64,000 bases of DNA from Ottelia alismoides (Eukaryota > Streptophyta > Magnoliopsida > Alismatales > Hydrocharitaceae): contig JAZKJV010007243.1 of NCBI GenBank assembly GCA_037367405.1, positions 62,001 through 126,000 of the forward strand. The letters run 5' to 3'. Shown one piece after another: positions 47,529 to 58,865 of the stretch. The notes under the pieces are model-generated. The model had not been told where the DNA came from. It was given only the letters and a program-made list of their open reading frames with translations, and did no database searches. The translations under genes were made by a program, and so were the position numbers. Positions within the stretch are counted from its first letter, which is position 1. Each line of letters opens with the position of its first letter.

Positions 47529-50500
47529 TGATAATGCCTCTCACTACCCTTTTATTTCGAGAAAATTAATGTTCAAATTAATAGATATTTTCGTTGCAGT
47601 CGGATAATGACAGCAGATCAAAAACCACTTTTAATATAAGTCAAGTTAATCAGATGTGGCAATTTTTTTTACTTGGTTGGAAGTCCAAGGTCGAACTCTG
47701 GGAGGCAGATGTCTCCTTAGGTTGATTCGAAGCAAATTTCAATGTGTGATTTTCTGGGAATAAATTTTTTGGTCTTTTTCGAATATTTTTTTCCAAGACA
47801 CATGCAAAACAAGGCCAGTTTAAACGTTAATTCAGAAAAATGGACAAATTAATTCAAAAAATTATGAAACTTGGTGATATTATGAAATGGGTTAAAACTA
47901 AGCTACCCTATTTGTTTTTAGAATTTTCTGGTGCACGGATAATAAAAAATGCAGACTTTAGTGAAAATGACTAAACCAATTTTAATAATTAACGAACTAT
48001 GATATTTCTCAGAAACAAAATTAATCCAAATATATATAGTTAAGACCTATCCAAATCAACTTGAGTTTCGTTAAAATACTCTTACAATTGATTAATTAAA
48101 AATCGATTAATGTTTTCACTAAATGATTTTTCTAAGACATACTGTATGTGCAAATGGTGTGATTTACGGATATGTTGTAGCATAGGCTTATATCTACCAA
48201 CGATGAATTTTCAAAGATTTTTCGATAAGCAGATAATGCGCAATTAATTAATCAATCGAAGTGGGCAAACTGTTGCATCTTTTACCACATTAAATTCCGT
48301 AAATATTCTGTGAATCAGAAAAATACAAATAAATGCTAAAATGGTAGAACAAGAGTTATGCTACAGAATGCAACGTTCGGAATTAAAATTGGATGACAAA
48401 ATGACAACTAAATAAACGTGCAAATGCAGGGGTATGAATGCAATGCAGAAAAAGAAATATGAGCACAAATGAAGAACAAGGACTTACATACAATTACCTA
48501 AAACTTAAACTTTGTTTGAAAACTTGCAAAGTGGTGCAAGTGTCCCCTTTGCAAATGCCCATTTTGTCTTTATTATGCACGATCTTCTCCTCTCTTTTAT
48601 TGGCTTAAACAGAGGACCTTCACGTGGGTTGAAGCTTGGGCGACGGAGCTGGTCAAAGGCGGCGTGGAGGTGGCCGGTGTTGGCGGGCGCGCCACGGTGC
48701 ACGAGGAGGGCAATGCTGCTTGGCGGAGGAGTCGTGGCTGTGCTCGGCTGGAGGCGTCGATGGCATAGGTACGACGGGGACAGCCGAGGAGTTGATGGCG
48801 GCGCGCGGTCGACGAGCGAGGGGCGGCGTAGCACGCGCGCTTCTGGGCGCTTGAAGCCGCGCGCAGCAAGGGGCACGGGGGGGCGTCGGTCGGACTTGTG
48901 GAAGTGGCTGGACGCGCGCTGTGTCCAGTGGAGGATGGTGGAGGCGCGGCCGGGTTTGGTGTCGACGGGGATGGCGCAGCGGAGGTGGAGCAACGTCGGA
49001 GGAGAGGCTGCGCGTAGGTGGAGGAAGAAGAAGAGAAGGAGAGGGAGGACATGGGGGGTTTCACCACCTCCCATGTTCCTCATGCATTTGTTTAAGTGGC
49101 TTAAATGTTGGATTAATCGGTTGATCAATTATTTTGAAAAATTGATTAAAAATCACTGTTGCGTTCGCAACGTGTGATTTATCCATGGAAACACAATTTG
49201 TTTGGCGATTTGATGGATGGAAGATGGTGAATCGAGGAGAGAGAGAATGGGTGTGAAATGAGGAAGAAGAAGAGAGGGAGAAGAAGATTACCTGGAGATG
49301 GACGGATGTCTGGGAAGGAGGTGCAAAGAGAAGCACCTCGGGTCTTCGCTCAATGCCGCAACAGAGACGGAGCTCGAGCAGCTCACGCTTGAGCTGCGGC
49401 AAGGGACCTTGATCCCTTGGATCTCGTCGAAGGACCGTCTTCGCTCAACCTTGGTCTCACTCTTACTGTCACTGAGTATGGATAGGGAGCTCGGGGATTT
49501 CACTCACAGTAGGCGGATAGGAATGAATGTGGGAGAGGGAGAGGATATAAAGATGAGGAGGAGGCGGTTGGAGAGGAGATGGAGAAGGTGGAGGAGATGG
49601 GTTATGGAGTGGTCGTCGATGTGGCCTCTCCCTTAAGGGAGAGTGGGGGGAGGAATGGGCATCGGCCGTTGATGGAGAACCCCCTCATCCAACGACCCAG
49701 AATAAAGGAGAGAAATGGTATAAGTGGGTAAATGAGGAGGCGACACTTGGTGGCTTCAGGAGGTTCCAAGTGTCGCTTCGAGAAAAATCCGCAACTAAAT
49801 GCAAAGAAAAATAAAAAAGAAACAATAAATAAGGCTAGATCAAAAAGTGGTCAACATGAATGTTGCTCGTCTCGACGAGATCTACAACTTTCATGAAGGG
49901 TCGAAAATCAAATGAGATAATATGTACAAAATGTATTTTTGGGTGGTACCTTATATATATAAAATACTGTATTTTATATTTTGCAAATTTTTTTCATTTT
50001 TCAAAAAGAGAAAAATCAAAATAAAAATAGAGAAAATATGAGGAAAATATTTAAAATTTAATCTATTTTTTTAAATTTTTAATAATGAAGAAAATAAAAG
50101 GATAAAATACAGGGGTAAAACGGTCAATATGTACACTATACAAAAGGCCCAAAACCCAAGTTTTGCATACGAGCTCCGATTTTAATGAAATTGGTCTTGT
50201 TTCGAAGGTCTCTGAATGTATATTACTTTAAAAGTGATTAGACTTTAATCGGACACTGTATGAGAGGGAGATGTGCATTTTAAGGCTCCTAGTTTCAAAC
50301 TTGGATTGTGGTTTTATTGGTCTATTTTACAAGTTAGTATTTTTTTGATATTTTTCTGTAATTAGTGTTACTCATATATACACAATAGATTTGTTTTATT
50401 AGATTCGGAGTTAGTATAAAATATATACAAATAGGTGAATATTTACAAGTGAATTGGGCTTCTTATTTTATGCAATATGAATGCTAAAATGCAGATGTTA

Positions 50501-50611
50501 TCAATGCACGCACGAATGCTAATTATACAATATAAGTAAAAATATGCAGCTAATTACTCGGGAACAAAGCTCTATTTTCAACTTTTAGAGTCATGAATCA
50601 CAGATTCATCA
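47529..50611 (-). repeat. Tat-like LTR 4 (rightmost, complete)
   Basis: This 3083-bp LTR has both termini and is followed by the CTTAA duplication. It is the 5' LTR of the composite. GC-rich block at about 48620-49010. Confidence 0.88.
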
Positions 50612-50616
50612 CTTAA
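50612..50616. other. Target-site duplication CTTAA, right copy
   Basis: Matches 26796-26800. The host A-type LTR continues directly as CGAGATCGAGAT. Confidence 0.9.
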
Positions 50617-50703
50617 CGAGATCGAGATACCATAAGCCCTATGTTGAATGTTGTCACAACATAGGAACACAACCTGTGATCAGAGAAAGATGTGTTACTA
50701 TAT
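50617..50703 (+). mobile_element. Copia A LTR fragment, right part
   Basis: Continuation of 26378-26800 up to TTACTATAT, where it is joined to pol copy 3. Confidence 0.85.
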
Positions 50704-53479
50704 CTGTATGATAAATATTGATATAAATATCATATCAAATATCCATTTCAATATGATAAATTTATTGCGAATGGTTTTCTGACTTCTGGTGGACTCTATG
50801 AATTGTGCATTAGTGAACATGTCATGAATGATACTACGACTAATAAAAACCCTAAAAGATCCAGGGAGAATGGAAATTATTCGAATATGATTTGGCATCA
50901 AACGCTTGGTCAATTATATGTTGATAGGATCAATAAATTGATAAAGGATAGACCTTTAGATTTTCTACAGGTTCAATCTTTACCTACATGTGAACATTGC
51001 ATTCGAGGTAAAATGACCAGGATGCCTTTCCGTAACAAGGTTACAAGATGTGAAGGTATTGTTTACCTAGTACATATTGATGTATGTGGTCCCTTCACTA
51101 TCGCTACTCGAAATGAATATCGATATTATTTGACGTTTATTGATGACCATTCGTGATACGGGTTTATCTTCCTACTACATCATAAATATGAAACCTTTGA
51201 AAAGTTCAAAGAGTTTAAGGCTTTGGTTGAGAACCAGATCGATAAGAAGATTAAACGGATTTGATCTGACTGAGGTGGCAAGTTCCTCTCAGAGAAATTC
51301 TTGGAATACCTTAAAGAGAATGGAAATTGTCTCCAATATCACTCCCCCTGGAACCTCCCAACTTAATGGTGTTGCTGAAAGACACAACAGGACCATCATG
51401 GTCATGGTCCATTCAATGACGAGCAAAGAACATTTATCTCTTAGTTTCAAGGGATATACATTTGAGACTGCAATATATATCCTCAATAAGATTCCTAGCA
51501 AATCTGTACCTAAAACTCCTCTTGAGCTTTGGTATAGTACCAAGCCTAGTGTAGGACACTTGAGGATTTGGGGTTTCTTAGTCCCTGCCAAGAACGTGGA
51601 CGCACGTAAACTAGAATCCCGTACTCGTGAGTGTTACTTCATTGGGTATGATAAAGAGGTATTGGATACCAGCTCTATGACATTGAGACCCAAAAAGTAT
51701 TTGTCTCTAGAGATGTGAAATTTCTGGAGGATGATTTCCTTAAAGGTAAAGACAAAAATGAAGTAGAGGAACTCATTGAGTTCCCTGAGGATTTTGGACT
51801 TCCTGAACTAGAAACTGAAGAGATGAATAAAGACGAAACACACATACCTCTTCGAAGGAGTTCGAGGGTGGTTCCACCAACTGAAAGGTATGGATTCCAT
51901 GTGCAAAGTGAGATTGACAATTATCCTGCTTCATTTGATGAAGCACTCAGGGATCATGACATGGATAGATGGATGCTATCAATGAAGTCAGAAATTGACT
52001 CCATGCAAAAGAATGGTGTATGGACCCTAGAGGATCCACCTAAAGGGGTAAAACCCATTGGGTGTAAATGGATCTTCAAGAGAAAAAGGGGTCCTGATGG
52101 GAAAGCAGAGACTTTCAAAGCCTGGCTCGTAGCCAAGGGCTACACATAGAGAGAAGGTTCCGACTATAATGAGACGTTCTCTCTTGTGGATATGCTTAAG
52201 TCCATTAGGACACTGCTAGCTATAGTTGCATCTCTTGACTATGACATCTAGCAGATGGATGTTCAGACGACATTCCTCTATGGATACCTTGAGGAGGAAA
52301 TCTATATGTAGCAGTCCCAGGGCTTCATAGTTGAGGATGACAAAGTATGCAAGCTAATGAAATCCATCTATGGGCCCAAACAAGCATCTCATAGCTGGAA
52401 CGTCAAATTTGACGAAACCATAAAGAGTTATGATTTTGTGCAGATTCCTGATAAACATTGTGTGTACAAGAAGCTTAGTGGGAGCTCCATTGTGTTCATC
52501 ATGCTTTACGTAGATGATATCCTTATCATTGGGAATGATAGAAGAATGATGACCGGTGTAAAAATTTGGCTATCCCATACCTTTGAGATGAAAGATCTTG
52601 GAGAAGCCTCTTACGTATTTGGCTTGAAGTTGTTTATAAAACGAGAAAAGATGATATTGGGATTATCACAACATGGATACATTAAGAAGATTCTTGAATG
52701 ATTCCGTATGGATAGTTCCAAGAAAGGATTCCTCCCCCTAAAACATTGTATCCATTTGTCAAAATGGGATGGCTCCTCAAAGTGTTGAGGAAAAGAAATC
52801 CATGGCTGGATGCCCCCATGCATCAGCTGTAGGAAGCTTAATGTATGCCATGATGTGTACTAGGTCAGACATCTGCCATGCAGTGGGAGTGGTAAGTCGT
52901 TACCAATCCTGCTATGGAGAGAAACACTGGAATGCAGTAAAGAACATATTCAAATATCTAAGACGGACACAAGATTACATCTTGGTCTATGGAGATTGTG
53001 ATCTCCAAGTCTTGCGATATATAGATTCAGACTTCCATTCAAATTGATGATCGAAAGTCAACATCAGGGTTTGTATTCATATTAAACAGTGGTGTTGTGA
53101 GCTGGAGAAGCAAGAAGTAGGACACTACGACATATACAACAACAAAAGCCGAATATATTGCCACATCGGATGCTACAAAGGACGTGTTGTGGTTGCGCAA
53201 TTCATCTTAAATCTTGGAGTAGTTTCCTCTGATACTCCCATCTTATTACTCTGCGATAAAATGGGAGCCATTACCCAGGCGAAGGAACCCATATGGGATC
53301 AAAAAAGAAAGCACGTGGAAAGGAAATACCACATAATTCGGGAGATTCAAAAGCGTGGTTATATCATCATCACTAAGGTGGCCTCTGCCAACAGCGTTGC
53401 TGATCCTCTTACCAAACCTTTGACACTGAAGGTTTTCGACCACCACGTAATGAGTATGGGTTTACGGATTGTTTTTTAA
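50704..53479 (+). pseudogene. Ty1/copia pol pseudogene, copy 3 (integrase to RNase H)
   Basis: Best-preserved pol of the window, but without gag or protease. Pre-integrase zinc region (SLPTCEHCIRGK) and integrase core start (VHIDVCGPF) are at 50803-51156. Two stops sit around the second catalytic Asp (51262-51275). The Glu-bearing NGVAERHNRT motif and IPSKSVPKTPLELWYSTKPS are at 51350-51560. RT follows: DRWMLSMKSEIDSMQKNG, PIGCKWIFKRKRG (51715-52146), TAG at 52147-52149, a Trp-to-stop TAG at 52249-52251, KQASHSWN, and YVDD intact at 52507-52518. RNase H has a frameshift near 53044. The end reads ADPLTKPL...HVMSMGLRIVF, stop at 53477-53479. It is complete from pre-integrase to PPT, yet inactive. 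Confidence 0.93.
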
Positions 53480-53488
53480 TGGTTTTGA

Positions 53489-53502
53489 GGGCTAGTGGGA
53501 GA
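53489..53502 (+). other. Polypurine tract of copia A copy 3
   Basis: GGGCTAGTGGGAGA before LTR start TGTTATCC at 53504; one base differs from copies 1 and 2. Confidence 0.83.
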
Positions 53503-53503
53503 T

Positions 53504-54009
53504 TGTTATCCATATGAGCCCAAGGTGAACCATTCTTACAATAAATGTTATTATAATATATATCAGCTTTATCAATAAAAGTTATTGATTGTTTACTCCC
53601 TTTATGAAATTAAATGAATGAAAACACTATAAGGTCCCTATGTACAATTAGGGTTATGTATCATGACCATCTTGATGATCATATAGCTATTAATTCATTA
53701 ATTGAATCATAGAGGATGATGTTTGGATGAATATATAAAGAGTTAGATAGAGGACTCATCAAGCACCGTCAAATGATTATTAAGAGAGGATCTCCAGCCT
53801 GAGTAGGACATGCAATCATTTCTCATAAAGGTTGATATCTGACCGACCTCTTGATGCAGGTCCTCTGCATGGGAATTGTGATTCGGAGGTGTCACATTAG
53901 TTAGGTCAAAGGGTTGACTTATCGAGATCGAGATAACCTAAGCATTATGTTGAATGCTGTCACAGCCTAGGCACACATCCTCTGACCATAGACAGATGTG
54001 TTACTATAT
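53504..54009 (+). mobile_element. Copia A LTR fragment between pol copies 3 and 4
   Basis: First 506 bp of an A-type LTR, ending TTACTATAT. It is the same length as the fragment before copy 3 (about 510 bp after removing the Tat-like block). Confidence 0.88.
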
Positions 54010-54717
54010 CTGTATAATAAATATTGATATAAATATCATATCAAATATACACTTCAATATGATGAATTTATTGTGAATGGTGTTCTAACTTATGCTGGAC
54101 TCTATGAATTGTGCATCGATGAACATGTCATGTATGATACTACCACTAATAGAACACTAAAAGATCTAGGGAGAATGGAAATCATTCGAATATGATTTGG
54201 CATCAATGTCTTGGCCATTTTTCTATTGATAGGATCAATAGATTGATAAAGGATAGAACTTTAGATTTTCTACAGGTTCAATCTTTACCTACCTGTGAAT
54301 ATTACATTCGAGGTAAAATGGCCATGATGCCTTTCCGTAACAAGGTTACAAGATGCGAAGTTATTCTTGACCTAGTACTTCCTGATGTATGTGGTCCCTC
54401 TAGTATCGCTACTCGAAATGAATATCGATATTAGTTAACGTTTATTGATGACCATTCGCGATACGGGTTTATCTTCCTACTACGTCATAAAAATGAAACC
54501 TTTGAAAAGTTCAAAGAGTTTAAGGCTTTGGTTGTAAACCAGACCAATAAGAAGATTAAACGGATTTGATCTGACCGAGGTGGCAAGTACCTTTCAGATG
54601 AATTCAGGAAATACCTTAAATAGAATAGAATTGTCTCTTATCTCACTCCCCCTAGAACCCCCCAACTTAATGGTGTTGTTGAAAGACACAACAGGACCAT
54701 CATGGGCATGGTCCATT
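54010..54717 (+). pseudogene. Ty1/copia pol fragment, copy 4
   Basis: Starts with the same joint as copy 3, 3306 bp downstream of it. It covers the pre-integrase zinc region (WHQCLGHFSIDRINRL, 54192 onward) and part of the integrase core up to about the KDTTGPSWAW frame (54700). It has a stop at TYLTF (54434), a stop before the catalytic Asp, and a TAG near 54620. It is cut at 54717 by the LTR of a B element. The rest of copy 4 is not in the window. Confidence 0.88.
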
Positions 54718-57054
54718 TGTTGGACATGTGAGCCCACGGCGAGCCATTATGCAATAAATGTTATTGCAAATATCATTCCCTGATCTGAAATGAAGAATAA
54801 ATTATTTGCATAATAGGTCCCTATGTACAATTAGGGTTATGTACCATGGCTATCTTAATGATCATACAGCTGTTGATTCAATTATTGAATCATAGAGGCT
54901 GGTGCTTGGATGAATATCTAAAGAGTTAGATTGAGGACTCATCAAGCACCGTCAAATGATTGTTAAGATGTGATCTCCAGCCTGAGTAGGAGATGACAAT
55001 CCTTTCTCACATAGGCTGATATCTGACCGACCTCTTGATGCATTTCCTCTGCATAGGAATAGAGATTCGGAGGTGTCAGATTAGTTAAGTCAAAGAGTTG
55101 ACTTAACGAGATTGAGATAACCCAAGTCCTATGTTGAATGCTGTCACAGCATAGGCACGCATCCTTTGACCGGAGACAGATGTGTTACTATATGTCTGAG
55201 TGTGTACATTTGGCAGACCAATAGGTTGATGACCTAACCAAGGTCTATACACCGGCGCGCTGGTGTGCATGTAAGGGCATATGAGTAATACGATCTCTCA
55301 AAGGGATCATACAGGTTCACTATTGAACCGGAAGACATGAGCTCACTCATGAGATATTGGGAAGAATCAAATTCCGTGCACGGTCGTCTCGCTTTGGAAG
55401 CTTGACTGAATTTGTAGGGTTGATATATACTTTTGGAAAGTATATGATCAAGACCTAGGTATGATATATGCTTTTGGAAAGGATATGATCGATACCAAAT
55501 CCCAATGATCAAATGAGAAACATGGTGATCAAACCCTGAAGAAAACAGTGTAAAATAGATCTTGATCTTCGGGTTGACCATGGTTCTTCCAGTATGCAGG
55601 ATGTACAGGTATTGGGAATACCTGAGGGTGATGTGATCATAAACGATTGTATATCCATGACGCTTCCATTCCGAGGGAGTGATGAAACAGGTCTGGATTT
55701 TAGTGACTCCTTCCAGTAGAGAAGCAATCTGATCTTAGTCCAAGTGTTGGACATTGGTCTGAATGAGATTCAGATTCAATGAAGATTAGATTTGCGGTCT
55801 TGATTTAATCAAGCATCTGTGGGAGGTTCGTACGATCTGGATTTGAGACAAGATCTCAACATCCAAGTCACTATACATGGAACAATACAATCGCCATGTC
55901 CTTATCTCCAAGTATCTGCGGAGAAAGCACATTATTCTTGAAAGGGTTCAAGAATAATTCATTTGATGAAATGTATATCCGAGCAAGGACTTGATGATTA
56001 AATGAGATTTAATTATCAAGCATAATATGAATATGATTCATATTATTATCCAAGATAATTAAATAAGATTTTATTATCAAGGATTAGAGAATGTGGATAA
56101 TAGTATCCATGATATTTGTTTATTATAAATATGATTTATAATATACATATATTCAAGAGAGAGAATTTTAATAAGTAACATTTATTAATTATTAAATGTG
56201 GATTGGATTCACATTTGTTAATTAACTGGAAATGTCATTTACAAATTAGTTTGGGCTATATTGACTCATTTTATTATGATGATTAATCTCTCAACTAATT
56301 TATTTATGTAAAATTAAAAATGTGTTGATAATGTTGCAACATATATTTAATTTAATCATAAATAAATGTTGTTGGTTTTAACCAACAACAATCATAACCA
56401 TTGATCTTACATAGACCAAGCCTAGCCGTTGGATCTATGAGTCCATGGATTGAGATCCAATGGATCCTAAACTAATATAAAAGGAGGGCTAGGATAGCGT
56501 TCCATGGTACATCATTAAGAGTTGTACAAGGTTACAACTCTCTCTCTCTCTCTTTCTCATTCTCGCCCTCTCTCTTTCTCTTCTCCATCAAGTGGTCGTC
56601 CACTTTGAGTTGAGAAAGGAGAGACTCTCGAGTGTCGCCTTCGACGACTCGTGGATCTCCATCTTCTTTGGAGTTGCTTACTCTAAAGGAAGACGACGGA
56701 TTTCGTTTGACGAAATCGGGGGAGCCATCGCTTGGATCTTCATCGAGGATTGCGGGAAGGAACGTGACTCATCATCACGCCCGCAAGTGCGTTCTTCGTG
56801 GATCGGACTTAAGATAGGAGGATCTCTACTTTGGGATCTCGCGATCACAAACTCGCTTGAAAGAGGTATTCCTTATACTTTGTGGTTTGATGAAACGATC
56901 CGAGAAGTGTTCTCGTGATCATGTGGTTTCATCTTTAGATTTGAAAATTTTAATTTCCGCTGCATCTAGCGACTAGTGCGACTAGTTGCTCCGATTGCAT
57001 AAGATGCGATCGACACGCTTCCGTGATGCGCTTGAGGATTCACAATATCCTTTA
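54718..57054 (+). repeat. B-type copia 5' LTR, plus strand, with internal deletion
   Basis: Runs from TGTTGGACATG to CCTTTA (the terminal CA mutated to TA). It has U3 direct repeats (55430-55500), a TATA-like box (56476-56484), a CT run (56539-56555) and R/U5 frames at 56592-56918. Relative to the nested minus-strand element it lacks about 175-200 bp at 56247, including the hairpin. It is inserted into pol copy 4; the expected target duplicate is CCATT (54713-54717), whose partner is not seen. Confidence 0.9.
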
Positions 57055-57056
57055 AG

Positions 57057-57069
57057 TGGTATCAGAGCC
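57057..57069 (+). other. Primer-binding site of B element at 54718
   Basis: TGGTATCAGAGCC two bases after the LTR end. It is identical in the other B copies. Confidence 0.9.
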
Positions 57070-58865
57070 AGGTTTAATAAGGTTTTGGATATGATCCATA
57101 GACCTTAGACGATTTGGTTCTTGAAAGAGTTGCAAAATTTTTTACTGCATTTCAATTTTCGCACCTCTGTAAAATTGATTTTTTCGGCACTTTTTAAAAA
57201 GTTTAAACACAAAATTTTCAATGGTATTTTGTTCCCCATTAAACAAGAAAATCATAGGACTTTAGTTTACTAAATTTGGACTTCATTTGCTCAAGATATG
57301 TTCTTTTGAATATGCCTATATTCCCTGTTGCGGGAACTGCGGATTTAAACGTTCTTAATGAAATAATTACGGTTTTAATCCGCCTCCAAATGCGTGAATT
57401 ATCACTTGGGTTCTTTAATAAATCAAATAGGCAATCTTTGGAAACTGAGTTTGCATTTTTTGGATTTTAATTGATCAAGATAAGTTAATTTTAGTGATTG
57501 GGGGTCACTGCTGGAAATTAACATTCTTTGATCTTGAACCTTGTGATATGTCATTCAATCATCATGATGAAAATTAATTGTTAATTTTCTGAAATAATTA
57601 GTGATAAAAATTTGTGAAATATTTAAAGAGATAATTATTTCATTGAATGAAATTTGCCTAAACCACAATGATGAGATATTAGATCTTGATCACTGGTTCA
57701 TCAACAAACATTGATTTCATGAAAACCATAGTTTATCCTACAATAGTTGTAGGACAACATTTACATGAAAACCCTCTTGCTTGAATAGGATTGGGGATTT
57801 GTCTAGCAAATCTCCTTATAATATAATCAAAAATGTTTTGATGTATATTATATGGTATAATTTCGGTTGAAAAACCGATGAGCATCTCAAAGTACATGAT
57901 GATCTATCTGGTATTATCCTTTCTCGAGGCGGATGTGGTGCCTAGTCGGAGAGCATTGGGGTCGCGGGTTGCAACGTATGTGGTCCGTCCCACTCTCGTC
58001 GGTACTGGCCATGACAGCGGGTAGGGATTGTATAATGCCGGAGAAAGTCAATGTGTATTTTTCTAATTATTAAAATTCGAATAATACGTATTTTGAGAAT
58101 TTACCTACTATTCAAGTAAAAGACATGTTTGATGATGATTGGATTAATGATTAATTTAATATGATTAAATTAATTATATCCAATAAACACTCTATTTTGA
58201 ATAGATGTGTATTTCCTTTGGAAGAACTAATTATGTGAATATGATTCACGATAATTAATTATAATTTGAATATGAGGTGGAGGATCACATAAGTGACATC
58301 CATGGTCTCCCGTCAAGGCGAAGGGTTTCCGTCGCCAGGGATTGTATGTAGGAGATGCCTGTCCGAAGTGACAGCTCCTGTATGCAAGCGCATCTAGATC
58401 GGGCTCTTTGCTTCTCGAAAGAGTAAGGCCGTATGCGTAGTGACCCCAATATCGAGTCCTCATATTATTGGGGAGATATTGGATTGCGCATAGCGAGTGC
58501 TAATCCTGTTGACGGTTGGTTCAATTAATGACGGGTCAACATCATCTTAGGGGTGTTGGGCCCGGGTGTTAAAGACCGAATTGGGAATGCAAGTTGGACT
58601 TGCAAGGCAGAATGAGTTCCCGCTTCTTTTTATCGGAGTCGTAAGTTCTCATATTATTGGGATGCGACAAAGATAGGAAAGGAGATCCCAGATCTTGCTA
58701 GAGATATAATGGTAAGAATATCTCTTACATTGAAAGTGATTAAGGGAATGAACTTTCAGTGTTGACAAGGCAAGACAACTTTGATATAAAAAAATTCCTA
58801 AATCAAAGTAAAACATGTATATATAATATATATACACTTATGCAAAATTTCTTATTTCAGATAAT
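57070..58865 (+). other. Leader of B element at 54718
   Basis: Collinear with 12469-14251 in reverse orientation. It carries the conserved antisense open frame (58227-58463) and two GC-richer blocks. No sense gene is seen. Confidence 0.78.

Larger units (their letters stand above)
26801..50611 (-). mobile_element. Tat/Athila-like Ty3/gypsy block with multiple LTRs and two internal regions
   Basis: One CTTAA target duplication flanks a minus-strand composite. From left to right it is LTR (26801-29889), internal 3' stub (29890-30079), LTR lacking 240 bp (30080-32927), internal 1 (32928-38567), LTR (38568-41641), internal 2 (41642-47528), LTR (47529-50611). LTRs are about 3.08 kb, with ends TGATGAATC...ATTATCA on the minus strand. 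The PBS sites resemble the tRNA-Asp-type site of Athila/Tat, and a C6 tract (G6 on the minus strand) marks the PPT. Internal regions carry a gag/protease-like frame but no RT or integrase I can recognise. The arrangement suggests one insertion followed by LTR recombination and a later tandem duplication. Confidence 0.88.

Noticed and set aside
48512..49177. 221-codon Gly/Arg/Trp-rich plus-strand frame resembling a glycine-rich protein
   Set aside because: GC-rich LTR block read on the antisense strand. The same block gives different frames in the other three LTRs.
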